DNA from: Marasmius tenuissimus
Taxonomy: Eukaryota > Basidiomycota > Agaricomycetes > Agaricales > Marasmiaceae
Direction: 5' to 3'
Length of the DNA: 64,000 nucleotides
Assembly: GCA_029532415.1 (NCBI GenBank)
Contig: JAQOTA010000030.1
Span: 62,001-126,000, forward strand
Shown here: piece by piece, positions 1 to 10,510 of the stretch
How the letters are laid out: each line of letters begins with the position of its first letter
How positions within the stretch are numbered: position 1 is the stretch's first letter
The notes under the pieces: model-generated
Database searches by the model: none
Told to the model about the DNA's origin: nothing
Seen by the model: the letters and a program-made list of their open reading frames with translations, nothing else
Position numbers and translations under genes: made by a program

Positions 1-1320
1 CTACCGTTATATTAGCAGAGTAGCAAACAAGATATACAGGGCTTCCGTGGATTGTCTTGTTCTTTTGCACCAAAACATGCTGAACTTGTGTCGAGTCTTG
101 AGTAGACGCCAATACAGAGCCCTACTCGTCTCTTTGAGAACACACACTTTGAGCGATATAACCGGCCCTGGGGGGCAGTGGGCCATTAGTGATTGATAAT
201 TGTTCACTAGGGTAGGCTTCGCCCACTGCTCATACTTGTGTCCAGCTTGGAAAAAAGTTTCCTTAACCACATAAGTAGGAATATTACATATGCGTTGCTC
301 ATTCCTCTGACGGCAATCTTAACCTATGCCCTATGTCCATAACTCATAATTATCAAACCACAGTGTCTACAAAAGCGAGTTTTTGGCTACTTGATACGTA
401 AATACTAATGTTGCAGTAACAATCACTACTCGGTGGATAACAGCTTTATTCGAGTTGCTTATTGCGACTGCCAGTTCAGCAAGGTACCTACTCACTCCTT
501 AAAGCATATGGATCCTGCATGCGCGCCGGGAAGTCTAAACTCACCGCCCACAACATGTAATACAGGACCGTGGCACCCCTCCTGAACGAATTCATCCAGA
601 GGTTTTGCGGCCAAAAAGACTCAAGAGACGTTGGCTTCAAATGTGAAATTGCGGACACTTTGGCTAAGATTTACCCGTACATTTAGTTTGAGCCTATGTG
701 CGGAACATCAAGAACTATGTAGTCCAAGTACTTGTTGAGGCCCGCCAGAGAACGGGCGGCGCCGTTTTGTAATCCGCATGTTGTCCGGATGGAAGTTCCG
801 GATGGATTCCGATATGTCGGGGATGCCGTGGGATCGCCAGAACCGGTAGGTTCTGACAGCGAAGCTTCAGCGAAGCTAATCGAATAATACCAATCGAATG
901 ATCCCTCCGGAATGTGACAGTACTTGATGCTGTCATATGATTCTCATGTACACCGTGATCACCTACTTAGAATTGCACGTTTCTCAGATGGAAACAACAT
1001 CAAGCGGACCGAAAAAGTGACCCCGACTCTGAGATTTGGGAGTACATGAAACACTCACGAAGTCGCCTAAGGCCTCTGGTAATTGACATAGTTCGGTGGG
1101 TTCTATACTCTATACAACAAGCTTCCCGGTCGAGCCGGGCCCACTGGCAATAGTGCACATCTCGAAAAGTTTCTGCGCTATGGTAATATGGCTTTATCTT
1201 GCCCACTGCCGACAATCTGAGCTTTCTTGGTTGGGCTTAAACAAGAGTTTACACAAGGGTAATCGTTGGTGAGTAAGTCACCTTCAATTCCCTTTACACT
1301 CAACTCACAATTTACAATAG
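1..1320. other. No gene recognised
   Basis: Only short open frames without recognisable motifs, splice-supported extension or repeats were seen here. Nothing can be assigned. Confidence 0.5.
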
Positions 1321-1323
1321 ATT

Positions 1324-1679
1324 GTGAGGAGCCCACGTCTCTCTCCTGCATCGTATGATGCAATTGTCGCAGGCACTGAGCCCCATACTCCCGAGCTCAC
1401 TGTGACCCAACTCCTGACTCTCGAGGCAACGAGCCCTCGATCTCTTCTCTTACTCGTTGCCTTGCTTATATTCTTATATGCAGCCTGGCGGACATTTCAA
1501 TTCTCCGAACTTTCTCTCGTCCGCCAGGTAAGTTACAATTTACTTGATAGTGCTTTTACGTCTCTGACAAAAATCTTTCTCTCATTGGCCAGTATCTCGT
1601 ACCCCCGGCTGTGGTCCTAGATGCTAATCTCCCGAGACAAAAAACTTACTTGAGACGATTGGTTCCCAGATCACCATAA
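1324..1679 (+). CDS. Small single-TM protein fragment (two exons, 5' end unresolved)
   Basis: Not recognised. The frame is open from about 1321, contains a strong hydrophobic segment (LLLLVALLIFLYAAW) and runs to a GT donor at 1528. A CTGAC branch-site-like element lies near 1564 and the acceptor AG is at 1591-1592, giving a 65 bp intron in phase 0. The second exon adds 28 codons to a TAA at 1677-1679. There is no in-frame ATG at the beginning of the open stretch, so an upstream exon must be missing from this model or the locus is a fragment. An N-terminal anchor like this occurs in many fungal membrane proteins, including P450s, but no diagnostic motif follows. Confidence 0.3.
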
Positions 1680-2441
1680 GGTGTTGTGGCGTTTCAGGGA
1701 TAGCTGAAAGTTGTGGTGAGCAGTCCGTAACGGGGGCATCGGTGTTGTTATTTGTCCTCGATCTAGTTTTCCAGTTATACGAATTGGAGTGCTTTCCAAG
1801 CCAGAGTTGAGCGTCGTCCCGAGATCGCCATTTTGGTCCTTGGTTTCGTTCCCCATTTCGGAGTATTCATGACTCCGAGTACAAGTTACAACCAACGCGC
1901 TGCTGAAGAGTACTTATCGAGTATGCATGCAGGAACGTTCATCAATACGAACAGAAGATGATTAAAACAACATTCACCTGTCAGCGGCACCACAGAGTCA
2001 GGGCGGCCAGGACGCTGGATAGATGTTCGGAGTCTACCGGTCCCCGCTGGCAGACGTTCTCTGAGAGATGACGGAGACCATGGCTTTGCTCACGTTGAAG
2101 CACAGCGGTAAGCGCGAATGGTCATGAGTCAAGAAAGGATCTCTCGTCACTCATGATTATTCCGACCTAGAAGACAATTTACTTACTATAAACTAAACAA
2201 GAGAACACAGAGATGTGTCAGAGCTTGGGAATGATCAGGAATTAGAGAAGCGCATAGAACATGATTGAAAGTTGGGGTATTGAACTGACGCCACTGGTAC
2301 GTCAGGATGGAAAGGGGGGTGACTAGCTTGAGCTTGAGTACCAACACGTAACGCTGGTCCGTTCATTCGAAGCAGATCGTTCCAGATCGTTCCGTTCGAC
2401 TTGCATTGCATTGTCAAATGCCTGGCGACGTTTTTCCACAA
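1680..2441. other. Intergenic, no gene recognised
   Basis: Short unsupported frames only. The interval ends at the 5' boundary of the Gypsy element. Confidence 0.5.
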
Positions 2442-2706
2442 TGTAACGACTCGATCATATCCAAGTTCCATAGTCAAGCTCTACTAGACTACCGCCGTAC
2501 TCATACTTCCGCATTCTCATACACGTATCATTACTTGTTTTGTTTCATATTATTTGATATTATTTAGTATATAAGCTATGTTCAAAGTACTAGTTCGGTA
2601 GTCGAATCAACTCTTATTTCTCCTCATTTTCCTCTCCGAGCCTCAGGCATCAGACAGCCTTCGGAGTTCACGGACTTTCCTTCACGCGGCAGTCCTGATC
2701 ATCACA
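2442..2706 (+). repeat. Gypsy 5' LTR
   Basis: This 265 bp LTR begins TGTAACGACT and ends ...ATCATCACA. The same sequence recurs at 8881-9002 plus 9771/9776-9918. The true 3' edge could be 2 bp shorter (ending ATCA). Confidence 0.9.
2568..2575 (+). promoter_or_regulatory. TATA box of Gypsy LTR
   Basis: TATATAAG lies inside the LTR. Usual eukaryotic spacing (about 30 bp) places transcription start near 2598, which is exactly where the segment complementary to the primer-binding site begins. Confidence 0.6.
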
Positions 2707-2708
2707 GT

Positions 2709-2721
2709 TTGATTCGACTAC
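2709..2721 (+). other. Putative self-priming primer-binding site of Gypsy
   Basis: TTGATTCGACTAC, a few bases after the 5' LTR, is the exact 13-nt reverse complement of GTAGTCGAATCAA at 2598-2610 in the LTR. No match to a tRNA 3' end was recognised. In Tf1/sushi elements the 5' end of the mRNA folds onto the primer site and primes reverse transcription; this arrangement fits that model. Confidence 0.7.
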
Positions 2722-2937
2722 AAACAAATAACACAGCCACTCTCGATCTCTGTATCTCGGTACCTCGACATTTTGCTTCCGCAACACTCTACCCCACACT
2801 CAATTACTTCCCACCCACCCTCCCATCATGTCTGGTGCCGATACCCCTAGAGCTAATTCTCCAGTTCTGCCACTCGGCGGTACTGATCTTCTCATCCGGT
2901 CCCTCCACCACTTCCACCGCCCGAAGATGATGATTCT

Positions 2938-3948
2938 ATGGACTTACCACCTGTCTCTTGGGCCGAAATCAGACTCATCGTCAAGAACATGCAATCTATG
3001 AGCAAGACTCTCGAAGAAGTACAGAAGAAGTTGGAATCTACCACTTCTACCCCCTCTCCGGGGAAATCTGGAAAATTCAACGAACCCACCATGTTCACAG
3101 GCCAGGCTTCGGCTGTTCCTGGCTTTGTTTTGGCCATAAAGGACACCTTGTACCTCCAACGCGCCATATACGTCACTTCCAAGGACAAATGTATTTACAT
3201 GTCCACGTACTTAGGACCTGGTCTTGCCAAGGAATGGTACAGCGCCTTGCTGAAACTCAATCCTTCCGCCCTCAATAATTTCGACGACTTCTTAGGGTCA
3301 TTTATCAAGGCATTTGGAGATTCCAATCTCATTGCCTCCGCCCAGAAGAAACTCGATAAACTGTTTCAAACAGGGCCCGCTTCACAATACGCTGCAAAAT
3401 TCATAGACCACATCGTATACTTGGATGTCACCGAAGCATCCAAAATTCATTTCTTCACACGACATCTCAAACCACGTATCAAAGACGCTATCGCCCTCGT
3501 GGTTGACGAAGACAAGATCCCGAAGACTTTGAAGGAATATATTGACTGGATCGTCAAGATCGACAACCGTCTTCATGAACGTGAGATTGACCAAACTCAT
3601 GATTTCAATTCCGCGGCTACCTCGACAGCATTCAATAAGAAGAACGGAGGTTTCCTCGGAAACGGCATTTCTAATGGATCGACCAACGGTTCATCCAATT
3701 CCAATAAACAATCCTCCCACCAATCCCCTACCCTTTCCCCCGGCGAGCCAATGGAGATTGACACAATCAAGACCAAGAAATGCAAACCGTTGACAGATGC
3801 CGAGCGACAACGTCGCAAGGACAATGGCCTCTGCATGTATTGCGGAAATAAAGGTCACACGGCCGCCAATTGCCCCAATATGTCCGCTGAGGCGAAGAAG
3901 GCTTACGCTGCCCGTCAAAAGGCCAATACTAGCTCGGGAAAAGCATAA
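2938..3948 (+). CDS. Gypsy Gag polyprotein with CCHC zinc knuckle
   Basis: A 336-aa structural protein of the retrotransposon. The middle part (about residues 45-210) is a retrotransposon capsid-type domain, followed by a Ser/Asn-rich linker. Near the C terminus is a CX2CX4HX4C nucleocapsid knuckle (CMYCGNKGHTAANC). The ATG at 2938 is chosen because it opens the frame directly after the leader. The frame is intact and ends with TAA at 3946-3948, three bases after a GGGAAAA heptamer, so Gag is expected to be the main product and Gag-Pol the product of -1 frameshifting. Confidence 0.93.
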   Translation: MDLPPVSWAEIRLIVKNMQSMSKTLEEVQKKLESTTSTPSPGKSGKFNEPTMFTGQASAVPGFVLAIKDTLYLQRAIYVTSKDKCIYMSTYLGPGLAKEWYSALLKLNPSALNNFDDFLGSFIKAFGDSNLIASAQKKLDKLFQTGPASQYAAKFIDHIVYLDVTEASKIHFFTRHLKPRIKDAIALVVDEDKIPKTLKEYIDWIVKIDNRLHEREIDQTHDFNSAATSTAFNKKNGGFLGNGISNGSTNGSSNSNKQSSHQSPTLSPGEPMEIDTIKTKKCKPLTDAERQRRKDNGLCMYCGNKGHTAANCPNMSAEAKKAYAARQKANTSSGKA

Positions 3949-6900
3949 CCGAATGTTCATTTGTCCCAGAGCATTCGGTGGACGCAGGGACACGTTCCTT
4001 TTCACAGGTACCGGATGCCGCCTATACCCGCTTTTCAGATGGACTCTTTCGACTTTCACACACTTTGGCACCAGTATTCGTACACGCCTCACACCCGAAA
4101 CATTTCTTTATCTCTGTCAAGTTACGTCTACCTAATAATAACTCCATTTCCACTTATGCCTTGATTGATTCCGGCGCATCCACCTCCTGCATATCCGACA
4201 AATTTTCGGCTAGACATGCCTTACCTTGCCGTGCGAAGGACACCCCAATTCCCATTATGGCCGTTGACAACCGCCCCATCTCATCTGGGCTGATCACCCA
4301 AGATGTCATTACCCGACTATCAATTTCGACTCATTCAGAACTCACCTCACTCGCCGTCGTATCCGTTGCTTATCCAATTATTCTAGGACTCGATTGGCTC
4401 CAGAGCCACAATCCAAACATTGACTGGGCAGATAGCATGCTGTCATTACGATGCTGTGGCTTAGCTGGCCCCGTTACGGTTTATGCAAAAGGCCAAGGTC
4501 TTGCGCATGAAACGTCCATTAACACAACTCCTGCACGCATTGATGGCCTAGGTCTCTCTGGCGTCACCTCGTCCTGGATCAATAACAGATTTCCAAAACC
4601 GAATACACGGTTCAGGTATTCACCTACACCCCCTATTGCTCCTCCCCAACGATCTACGTCGTTCCTCTCATATTTGAACGGATTATACACCACCCTTGAT
4701 CCACTCATATCCCCTACGGCTTTCCTACACCCTCCCCCGCCTCAACCGAATGTGAAAGTTGTCAACTACAGGAGATTCACACAAGCGGCGCGGTCAGACC
4801 CTGAATCTGTCGCACTACTCAGGTTTCACGACTCCTCATCAACGACATTCATTAATTCATTCACTACACAGCCTATCCCCGACCAGAATCCATCGAATTC
4901 AACACCGAAAGCTCCGGACCTACCTCAAGATTTCTCGAAACATATCCCACCCAAATACTCAGACTTTGCTGACTTGGTCTTCAATCCACAAGAATTCGAG
5001 AAGTTACCTGAACATAGGCCATTCGATATAGATATCGACCTGGAAGATGGCAAGACACCCCCATTTTCGAGAATGTACAAACTGTCGCCTGAGGAAAAAG
5101 AAGCTGTCGCAGAATATGTTCACTCGAACCTCAAACGAGGTCACATTCGGCGATCTATTTCCTGAGCCGGTGCTCCAGTCCTATTCACATGAAAGAAGAC
5201 CGGTGAAATTCGCCTATGTGTCGACTTTCGGGGCCTGAACAAGATCACGAAGAAGAACCGGTTTCCCTTACCTCTAATAGACGACCTTCTCGACTCAGTC
5301 CAAGGATGCAAGGTATTTTCAGTTATCGACCTCAAGAGTGCATATAGTCACCTACGCATTCGGGAGGGCGACGAATGGAAAACAGCGTTCAGGACGCAAC
5401 TTGGATTATTCGAGCACTTGGTGGTTCCATACGGACTCACTAATGCACCCGCGGCATGGCAAGCCTTCATACAGGACGTATTAAGTGACATCCTTGGCGT
5501 TGTCTGCGTGGTATATCTCGATGATATTCTTATTTTCTCCCACTCCACCGAAGAACATACTCAGCATGTACGGATGGTATTAGATCGGCTTCGTGCTGCA
5601 AGCCTCTGTGCAAATCCCCTCAAATGTGAGTTCTCCAAGTCGGAGGTGGAATACCTGGGATACATTATCACTTCGGATGGTGTCAAGATGAACCCGAAGA
5701 AGCTCTCGACAATTACGGACTGGCCGGAACCGACAAAACTCAAGGATCTTCAGTCGTTTTTGGGTTTCACCAACTTTTACCATCGATTCATCCACGACTA
5801 CTCCCGTATCGTCACTCCTCTCACCAATCTCACACGCAAAGCCAAATCATTCGACTTCTCTTCCTCATGCAAACAAAGCTTCGAGAAGCTAAAGGAGAGC
5901 TTCGTTAAGGCTCCCGTCTTACGACACTTCGACCCTAGGCTACCAATCACCGTGTCGACAGACGGATCGGATTATGCGTTGTCAGGTATCATTCAACAAC
6001 AGGACGACGAGGGACATTGGCACCCAGTTTCATTCTTTTCACGAAAATTCTCACCCGCAGAAATCAACTATGAAGTACACGATAAAGAGCTTCTCGGGAT
6101 TGTAGAAACCTTTCGCGAGCATCGCCATTGGCTCATCGGATCCCCATTCCCCATTCGAGTCATTTCTGACCACAAAAACCTCTCGTATTTCATGACCACT
6201 CGACTCTTAAACCGTCGACAAGCGAGATGGGCAATGTTTCTCTCAGAATTCGACTTTGTACTCGATTGGGCGCCAGGAAAGGACAACATTGCCGACGCTG
6301 CATCTTGTAGACCGGACTTCGTACCCCAGAAGGGGGATGAACAACTATCTGGCCAACATCAAACGATTCTTACAGCTGATCACACCCGGCGCTTATTCTC
6401 CAATAATGGCAAGAAGGAATTGGAAATCCCTTCTTCGCCACGTCCTGCCTCAATTTCTTCTCTCGTAACATTGACAATCGACAACTCCGAGCTCCTTCAA
6501 CGATTCCGTGATGCATACAAACGGGATACTACTTGGAGAGAGGCCATGGTTACGGGTAACTCAGATTTTACCACACATTCCGACCTAGTCTTCCACCAAG
6601 GCCGTGTTTACGTTCCTCCTGAACTTAGGAAGGATGTTCTTTTTTCAAGACACGACGCAGTCGTAGGTGGCCATCCTGGACGAAGTCGCACACAACTACT
6701 TGTAGCACGAGACTACTCTTGGCCAGGGATGAACACATATATCCGCAGCTATGTTCGAGCTTGTGATACATGCCCTCGCGCCAAATCCGAACGACACAAA
6801 CCCTATGGACTACTGCAACCTTTAGAGATACCAGATCGACCATGGCAATCAATTACCATGGACTTCATCACGAAACTACCTGATTCTCATGGGCACGACA

Positions 6901-8195
6901 CCATTTGGGTCGTCTGTGACCGTCTCACACGAGCAGCTCATTTTATCCCCACCAATGAAACCATTACCGCCGAACAGTTAGCGTGGTTATACTTGGATCG
7001 CATCTTCCGTCTGCACGGTATCCCTGTCAACATTGTCTCAGATCGGGATAAGCTTTTCGTATCGAGGTTTTGGAAGGAGCTTATGCAACTTCTAAATACT
7101 CAGATCAATACTTCGACTGCGTACCACCCCCAAACAGATGGTCTCACCAAGTGCACGAACCAAACACTGGAAACATACCTCAGATCATACTGTTCCTACC
7201 ACCAAGATGATTGGGTGGACTATCTGCCATTAGCAGAATTCGCTTTTAACAATCTTGAGAACAGTTCCACACGACAATCACCTTTCTATGCGAATCTAGG
7301 CTATCACCCAACCTTCGAACCGAAAATTGCTGAACACGTGGACATACCTGCTGCATCGGACCTTGCGGATCGTCTTCGACTTATCCATGAAGAACTCAAA
7401 GCCACGCTTGCATTCGCACAACAGAAACAAGCGCAGTACTACAATGCACGTCACTTACCTCCTCCAACTTTCGAGGACGGCCAATTGGTCTGGCTACTCC
7501 GAAAGAACATCAAGTCGAACCGTCCCTCGACGAAACTTGATCACAGGAAACTCGGACCATTTCCGATCGAGAAACGTGTAGGAAACAATGCATACAAACT
7601 TCGATTACCTCCCTATCTTTCGAGACTACACCCCGTATTCAACGTCTCCCTGCTAGAACCTTACTTTCACGACCCGGAACTCAGTTCCCCTTCTCAACCT
7701 TTACCATTCGAACTGGAGGAAGACCCTTTGACGAAAATTGATTCTATTCTGGACTGTAGAAAGATCGGACAGTCTTACGAGTACCTGTTACACTACAAGG
7801 GCTCTGACACAACAGACAACGTTTGGACCCCTCTCTCTGACATATCGACATCATACAACGAGCTCCTCGACCGCTTTCATCGTCGCCACCCCAAAGCTCC
7901 ACGTCCCAACCAGTTTATACTTGACAGAAGCAGGACATCAGGGGATTCGCAACCTCAGAACAATACACAAGACATTGCAATCGGACAACAGAATTTGGAA
8001 GACAAACTCACTGAAACTGACATACGTTTCATCCCTATACGCCCTCCGTCTCCGCCTGCGTTACATGTCGACCCCAAACAAAACTACAAACCTCCTGAAG
8101 TCACAACAACCCGATCCAGTCGGAAGGCACGAGCACCCACTCGATTTACTTATAACGAGTTGGGAATCCCGACGGACGAAAACACTTCCCTCTGA
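3933..8195 (+). pseudogene. Gypsy Pol polyprotein (PR-RT-RNaseH-IN-chromodomain), two TGA stops
   Basis: The pol frame lies -1 to gag. Domains in order are: retropepsin (DSGAS near 4170, then LGLDWL), RT with the YLDD box near 5515 preceded by VVPYGLTNAPAAWQ, RNase H (TDGSD near 5960, then EINYEVHDKELL), an HHCC plus D-D-E integrase (CDTCPRAK near 6765; TMDFI; VSDRD), and a C-terminal chromodomain (YLLHYKGSDTTDNVWTPL, about 7780-7840). TGA codons at 5163-5165 and 5190-5192 interrupt the RT N-terminus. The reading frame is otherwise continuous through both. The usual integrase motif around the catalytic Glu reads LTKC (AAG at 7149-7151), so that Glu is replaced by Lys. The copy is inactive. 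Confidence 0.92.
3936..3942 (+). promoter_or_regulatory. Candidate -1 ribosomal frameshift heptamer GGGAAAA
   Basis: In the gag frame it reads G GGA AAA GCA TAA, matching the X XXY YYZ rule. The pol frame is blocked upstream by TAG at 3930-3932 and is open from 3933, so the gag-pol overlap is about 13 nt and contains the heptamer. A downstream pseudoknot was not established. Confidence 0.65.
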
Positions 8196-8216
8196 TTCCA
8201 AACCTATACCCTAATC

Positions 8217-8792
8217 ATGCACTCTACACTTGCACTTTTAATCAACCTCCCTTATACACTTCCCGACGGAACTCATATCACAGTCAAAGGCCGGGACCCA
8301 CGACTCACAGAAGACGAATTAAAGAATTGGCTCTCACACGTACCCGATTCCTTTTGGACACGAGATCGATTCAAGGACGTCTTCGAAATCCCAGCAGTTC
8401 ACAAACAACCACTGCGATACATCACCGATTCCGACAGATACTACTATGCGAAGGGTTGGGAGAATTCGAAAACACAGGACACCTTTAATCCCTTCACTTT
8501 CTACGAATACTGCCTAAAGATTCGTTACTCTCACGATGGCAGATTCCTTTATTCATCGGCCACCGGTCGCAAGCTGTGCTTTGACCGACCCTTCTCCACT
8601 TTCAAATTCACCTATGACCGTCTCGTCGACGAGGGTCTCTCTTGGACGAGCCCTGCGGACCTCATTAGAGATGTTGAAGAAGATATCGGACTCTCATTCC
8701 TAGACACCGACGTTTTCGCCTACAACCTACTCAACAAACTAGGAATTCCCTATCCTCACGAGTTTGGAGCACTCGACAACTCATGGGATTGA
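8217..8792 (+). CDS. Extra Gypsy ORF between pol and 3' LTR, unknown function
   Basis: A 191-aa protein starting at ATG 8217, 21 bp after the pol stop codon and in the same frame as pol, ending 88 bp before the 3' LTR. It is rich in Tyr, Phe and Asp, with no signal peptide, membrane span, coiled coil or zinc motif that I can see, so it is not a classical envelope protein despite the env-like position. The ORF is free of stops although pol has been hit by two. It could be expressed by reinitiation, from a subgenomic RNA, or by readthrough of the TGA at 8193-8195. It may be a family-specific accessory protein; function unknown. Confidence 0.7.
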   Translation: MHSTLALLINLPYTLPDGTHITVKGRDPRLTEDELKNWLSHVPDSFWTRDRFKDVFEIPAVHKQPLRYITDSDRYYYAKGWENSKTQDTFNPFTFYEYCLKIRYSHDGRFLYSSATGRKLCFDRPFSTFKFTYDRLVDEGLSWTSPADLIRDVEEDIGLSFLDTDVFAYNLLNKLGIPYPHEFGALDNSWD

Positions 8793-8868
8793 CCTCTCTC
8801 ATCGTTCCCTAGTCTCAGCCTTCTCATTCGTCTCATTCCTCTTCATTTCATTCGCTTCATTCAGGCTT

Positions 8869-8877
8869 GAAGGGGGA
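8869..8877 (+). other. Gypsy polypurine tract
   Basis: GAAGGGGGA directly precedes the 3' LTR (which starts at 8881), the expected plus-strand primer. Confidence 0.75.
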
Positions 8878-8880
8878 TAA

Positions 8881-9918
8881 TGTAACGACTCGATCATATC
8901 CAAGTTCCATAGTCAAGCTCTACTAGACTACCGCCGTACTCATACTTCCGCATTCTCATACACGTATCATTACTTGTTTTGTTTCATATTATTTGATATT
9001 ATTGTTACATCCATGCATCTTACCCTGGTCTATCTCACCTAGTCACGTCACACTTGGCTAGTCACATCACCTCCGGACCCATTCCGAGTATTTCCGGGTA
9101 TTTCCGGGCTATTATTCTAGCTCATTCCAACACTATTCCATCCCCAGCACTCAACCTTCACTTCCATGGTTCAGTCTCTCGCACCAAGTCCATCCCTGGA
9201 ACCTCCACCACTTCCGCTTCCGCTTCCGGGACTCTTTCACCTTTCATCCTGACTTGTTCTGACTTACTTATCTCCGACTTCCGAGATATTCCCACACTCA
9301 CTTATTCTATTCATATCTTCATTCCATCACGCACTTATTCATTTCCGGTTCATTTCCCTTCCGGTACATTTCTCCCCATGTTTGACTTCCATATGATACA
9401 TCAACCTTTCCCGCACTTGACTCACTCATCATTCATTCATTTACTATAACCCTATATAAGCTCTATACTTCTATCCTGTATCTTTAGACTCGAAATCAAC
9501 CAGGTTTCAACCAGAAATCAACCAGGTTTCAATCTGGGTCAATCCCCATCATGACTCTAATGTCTTTCCATCTCTCTCGCAACTTGTCCTCTTAGTCTAG
9601 TAGAAGGACAGCTCAGTTCATGGTGCTGTTGGCGAAACCTTCAGCTACTGTCTGCTCTAGATCTGTTGCTCCCACACTCCTTTATCATATCTCTTTCCTA
9701 TCCATCTATCCGACAGCATATAAAATCCCATATCTTATCTTATCCCTATCCGATCCGCACGATCCTAACAATTATTTAGTATATAAGCTATGTTCAAAGT
9801 ACTAGTTTGGTAGTCGAATCAACTCTTATTTCTCCTCATTTTCCTCTCCGAACCTCAGGCATCAGACAGCCTTCGGAGTTCACGGACTTTCCTTCACGCG
9901 GCAGTCCTGATCATCACA
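8881..9918 (+). repeat. Gypsy 3' LTR, split by a solo LTR
   Basis: LTR sequence is present at 8881-9002 and resumes at 9771 (target duplication) or 9776 through 9918. It is identical by eye to the 5' LTR except one C/T and one G/A difference. Confidence 0.9.
9003..9770 (+). mobile_element. Solo LTR (family S, copy 1) inside Gypsy 3' LTR
   Basis: A 768 bp segment bounded by TGTTACATCC and GATCCTAACA (TGTTA...TAACA ends), flanked by the 5-bp direct repeat ATTAT at 8998-9002 and 9771-9775. It contains a TATATAAG box near 9451 but no coding region. The same sequence recurs inverted at 22969-23715. The internal region is absent, consistent with LTR-LTR recombination. Confidence 0.9.
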
Positions 9919-9922
9919 CACG

Positions 9923-10243
9923 TGTTGAATCCGTGGACTATAATTAGATCCCGGTATATCCGAAGTCCCGGTTCATACTTCCCGCCATTGTATTATGCGG
10001 GATAATGCATTCGCTATTGTCCTATTCTTCATTGTTCTATATGCTCATATGTACAATTCCTATTGTCGTCCCTATATGGTAACTCTATTGTATCTACATG
10101 TATATAAGCTCGTAGTTCTCTACTTGAATCTACAGTGTGCTTGAGCTTCTACGTCTCGCCTCTATCTCTCTAAACTCCTCTCTGGTAAGTAGTAGTATAG
10201 CTATGTTGTAGTCCTCTGCGCTAGGCGTCATGCCGGCTCATCA
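9923..10243 (+). repeat. Copia-1 5' LTR
   Basis: Begins TGTTGAATCC and ends ...GGCTCATCA. It contains a TATATAAG box near 10100 and a consensus splice donor GTAAGT at 10185. Confidence 0.93.
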
Positions 10244-10510
10244 GGTTATGGGCCCCGGTTAGCCCGACTACAATGACGAGCGCCTTAATGGCTGCTGTCA
10301 GCGACGAGCGCCCCTAGGCTGCTGTCATCGGCTAGCTAGGCTAGACCTGCATGTTGCCATCGACCTCTTAATTGAGTGCTCGATCTATGGCATTGATGTA
10401 CGTCCTTCGACGACATCGGATCTCAAGGATCCAATGCTCCTCGTTGAGCATAGCGCCTTAATGGCCGCTCCCTGTGTTGATTAGACGCATGCTGATGCTG
10501 TCTTTTCTAG
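10185..10510 (+). other. Candidate leader intron of Copia-1 (LTR donor to pre-gag acceptor)
   Basis: Donor CTG|GTAAGT sits in the transcribed part of the LTR. Acceptor CTTTTCTAG ends at 10510, 32 bp before the gag ATG at 10543. Splicing would remove the rest of the LTR, the primer site and the upstream AUGs. Copia-2 has the same arrangement. Inference from splice consensus only. Confidence 0.45.
10244..10255 (+). other. Copia-1 primer-binding site for half tRNA-iMet
   Basis: GGTTATGGGCCC follows the LTR directly. It is complementary to the anticodon stem-loop of eukaryotic initiator tRNA-Met (GGGCCCAUAACC), the primer type known from Drosophila copia, and not to a tRNA 3' end. Confidence 0.75.

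Larger units (their letters stand above)
2442..9918 (+). mobile_element. Gypsy (Ty3) chromovirus LTR retrotransposon, decayed, with nested solo LTR
   Basis: Complete structure: 5' LTR, gag with a CCHC knuckle, pol with protease, RT, RNase H, integrase and chromodomain, an extra ORF, a polypurine tract and a 3' LTR. The two LTRs start with the same TGTAACGACT and differ at only two positions by eye once a nested solo LTR is removed from the 3' copy. The flanking duplication is imperfect: CACAA before the element and CACAC after it if the LTR ends at ...ATCA. A chromodomain plus the self-complementary primer site point to the Tf1/sushi-like chromoviruses. Two in-frame stops and a lost integrase glutamate mean this copy is not autonomous. 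Confidence 0.93.

Noticed and set aside
1324..1679. Cytochrome P450 N-terminus
   Set aside because: The hydrophobic anchor fits, but the second exon stops after 28 codons and no P450 motif is present.
5163..5192. Programmed TGA readthrough or recoding in Gypsy pol
   Set aside because: Two TGA codons in 30 bp at conserved RT positions plus a lost integrase Glu are better explained as CpG transitions in a dead copy.
9918..9922. Perfect 5-bp target duplication for the Gypsy element
   Set aside because: ACACG belongs to the Copia-1 insertion; the Gypsy flanks only match 4 of 5 under one choice of LTR end.
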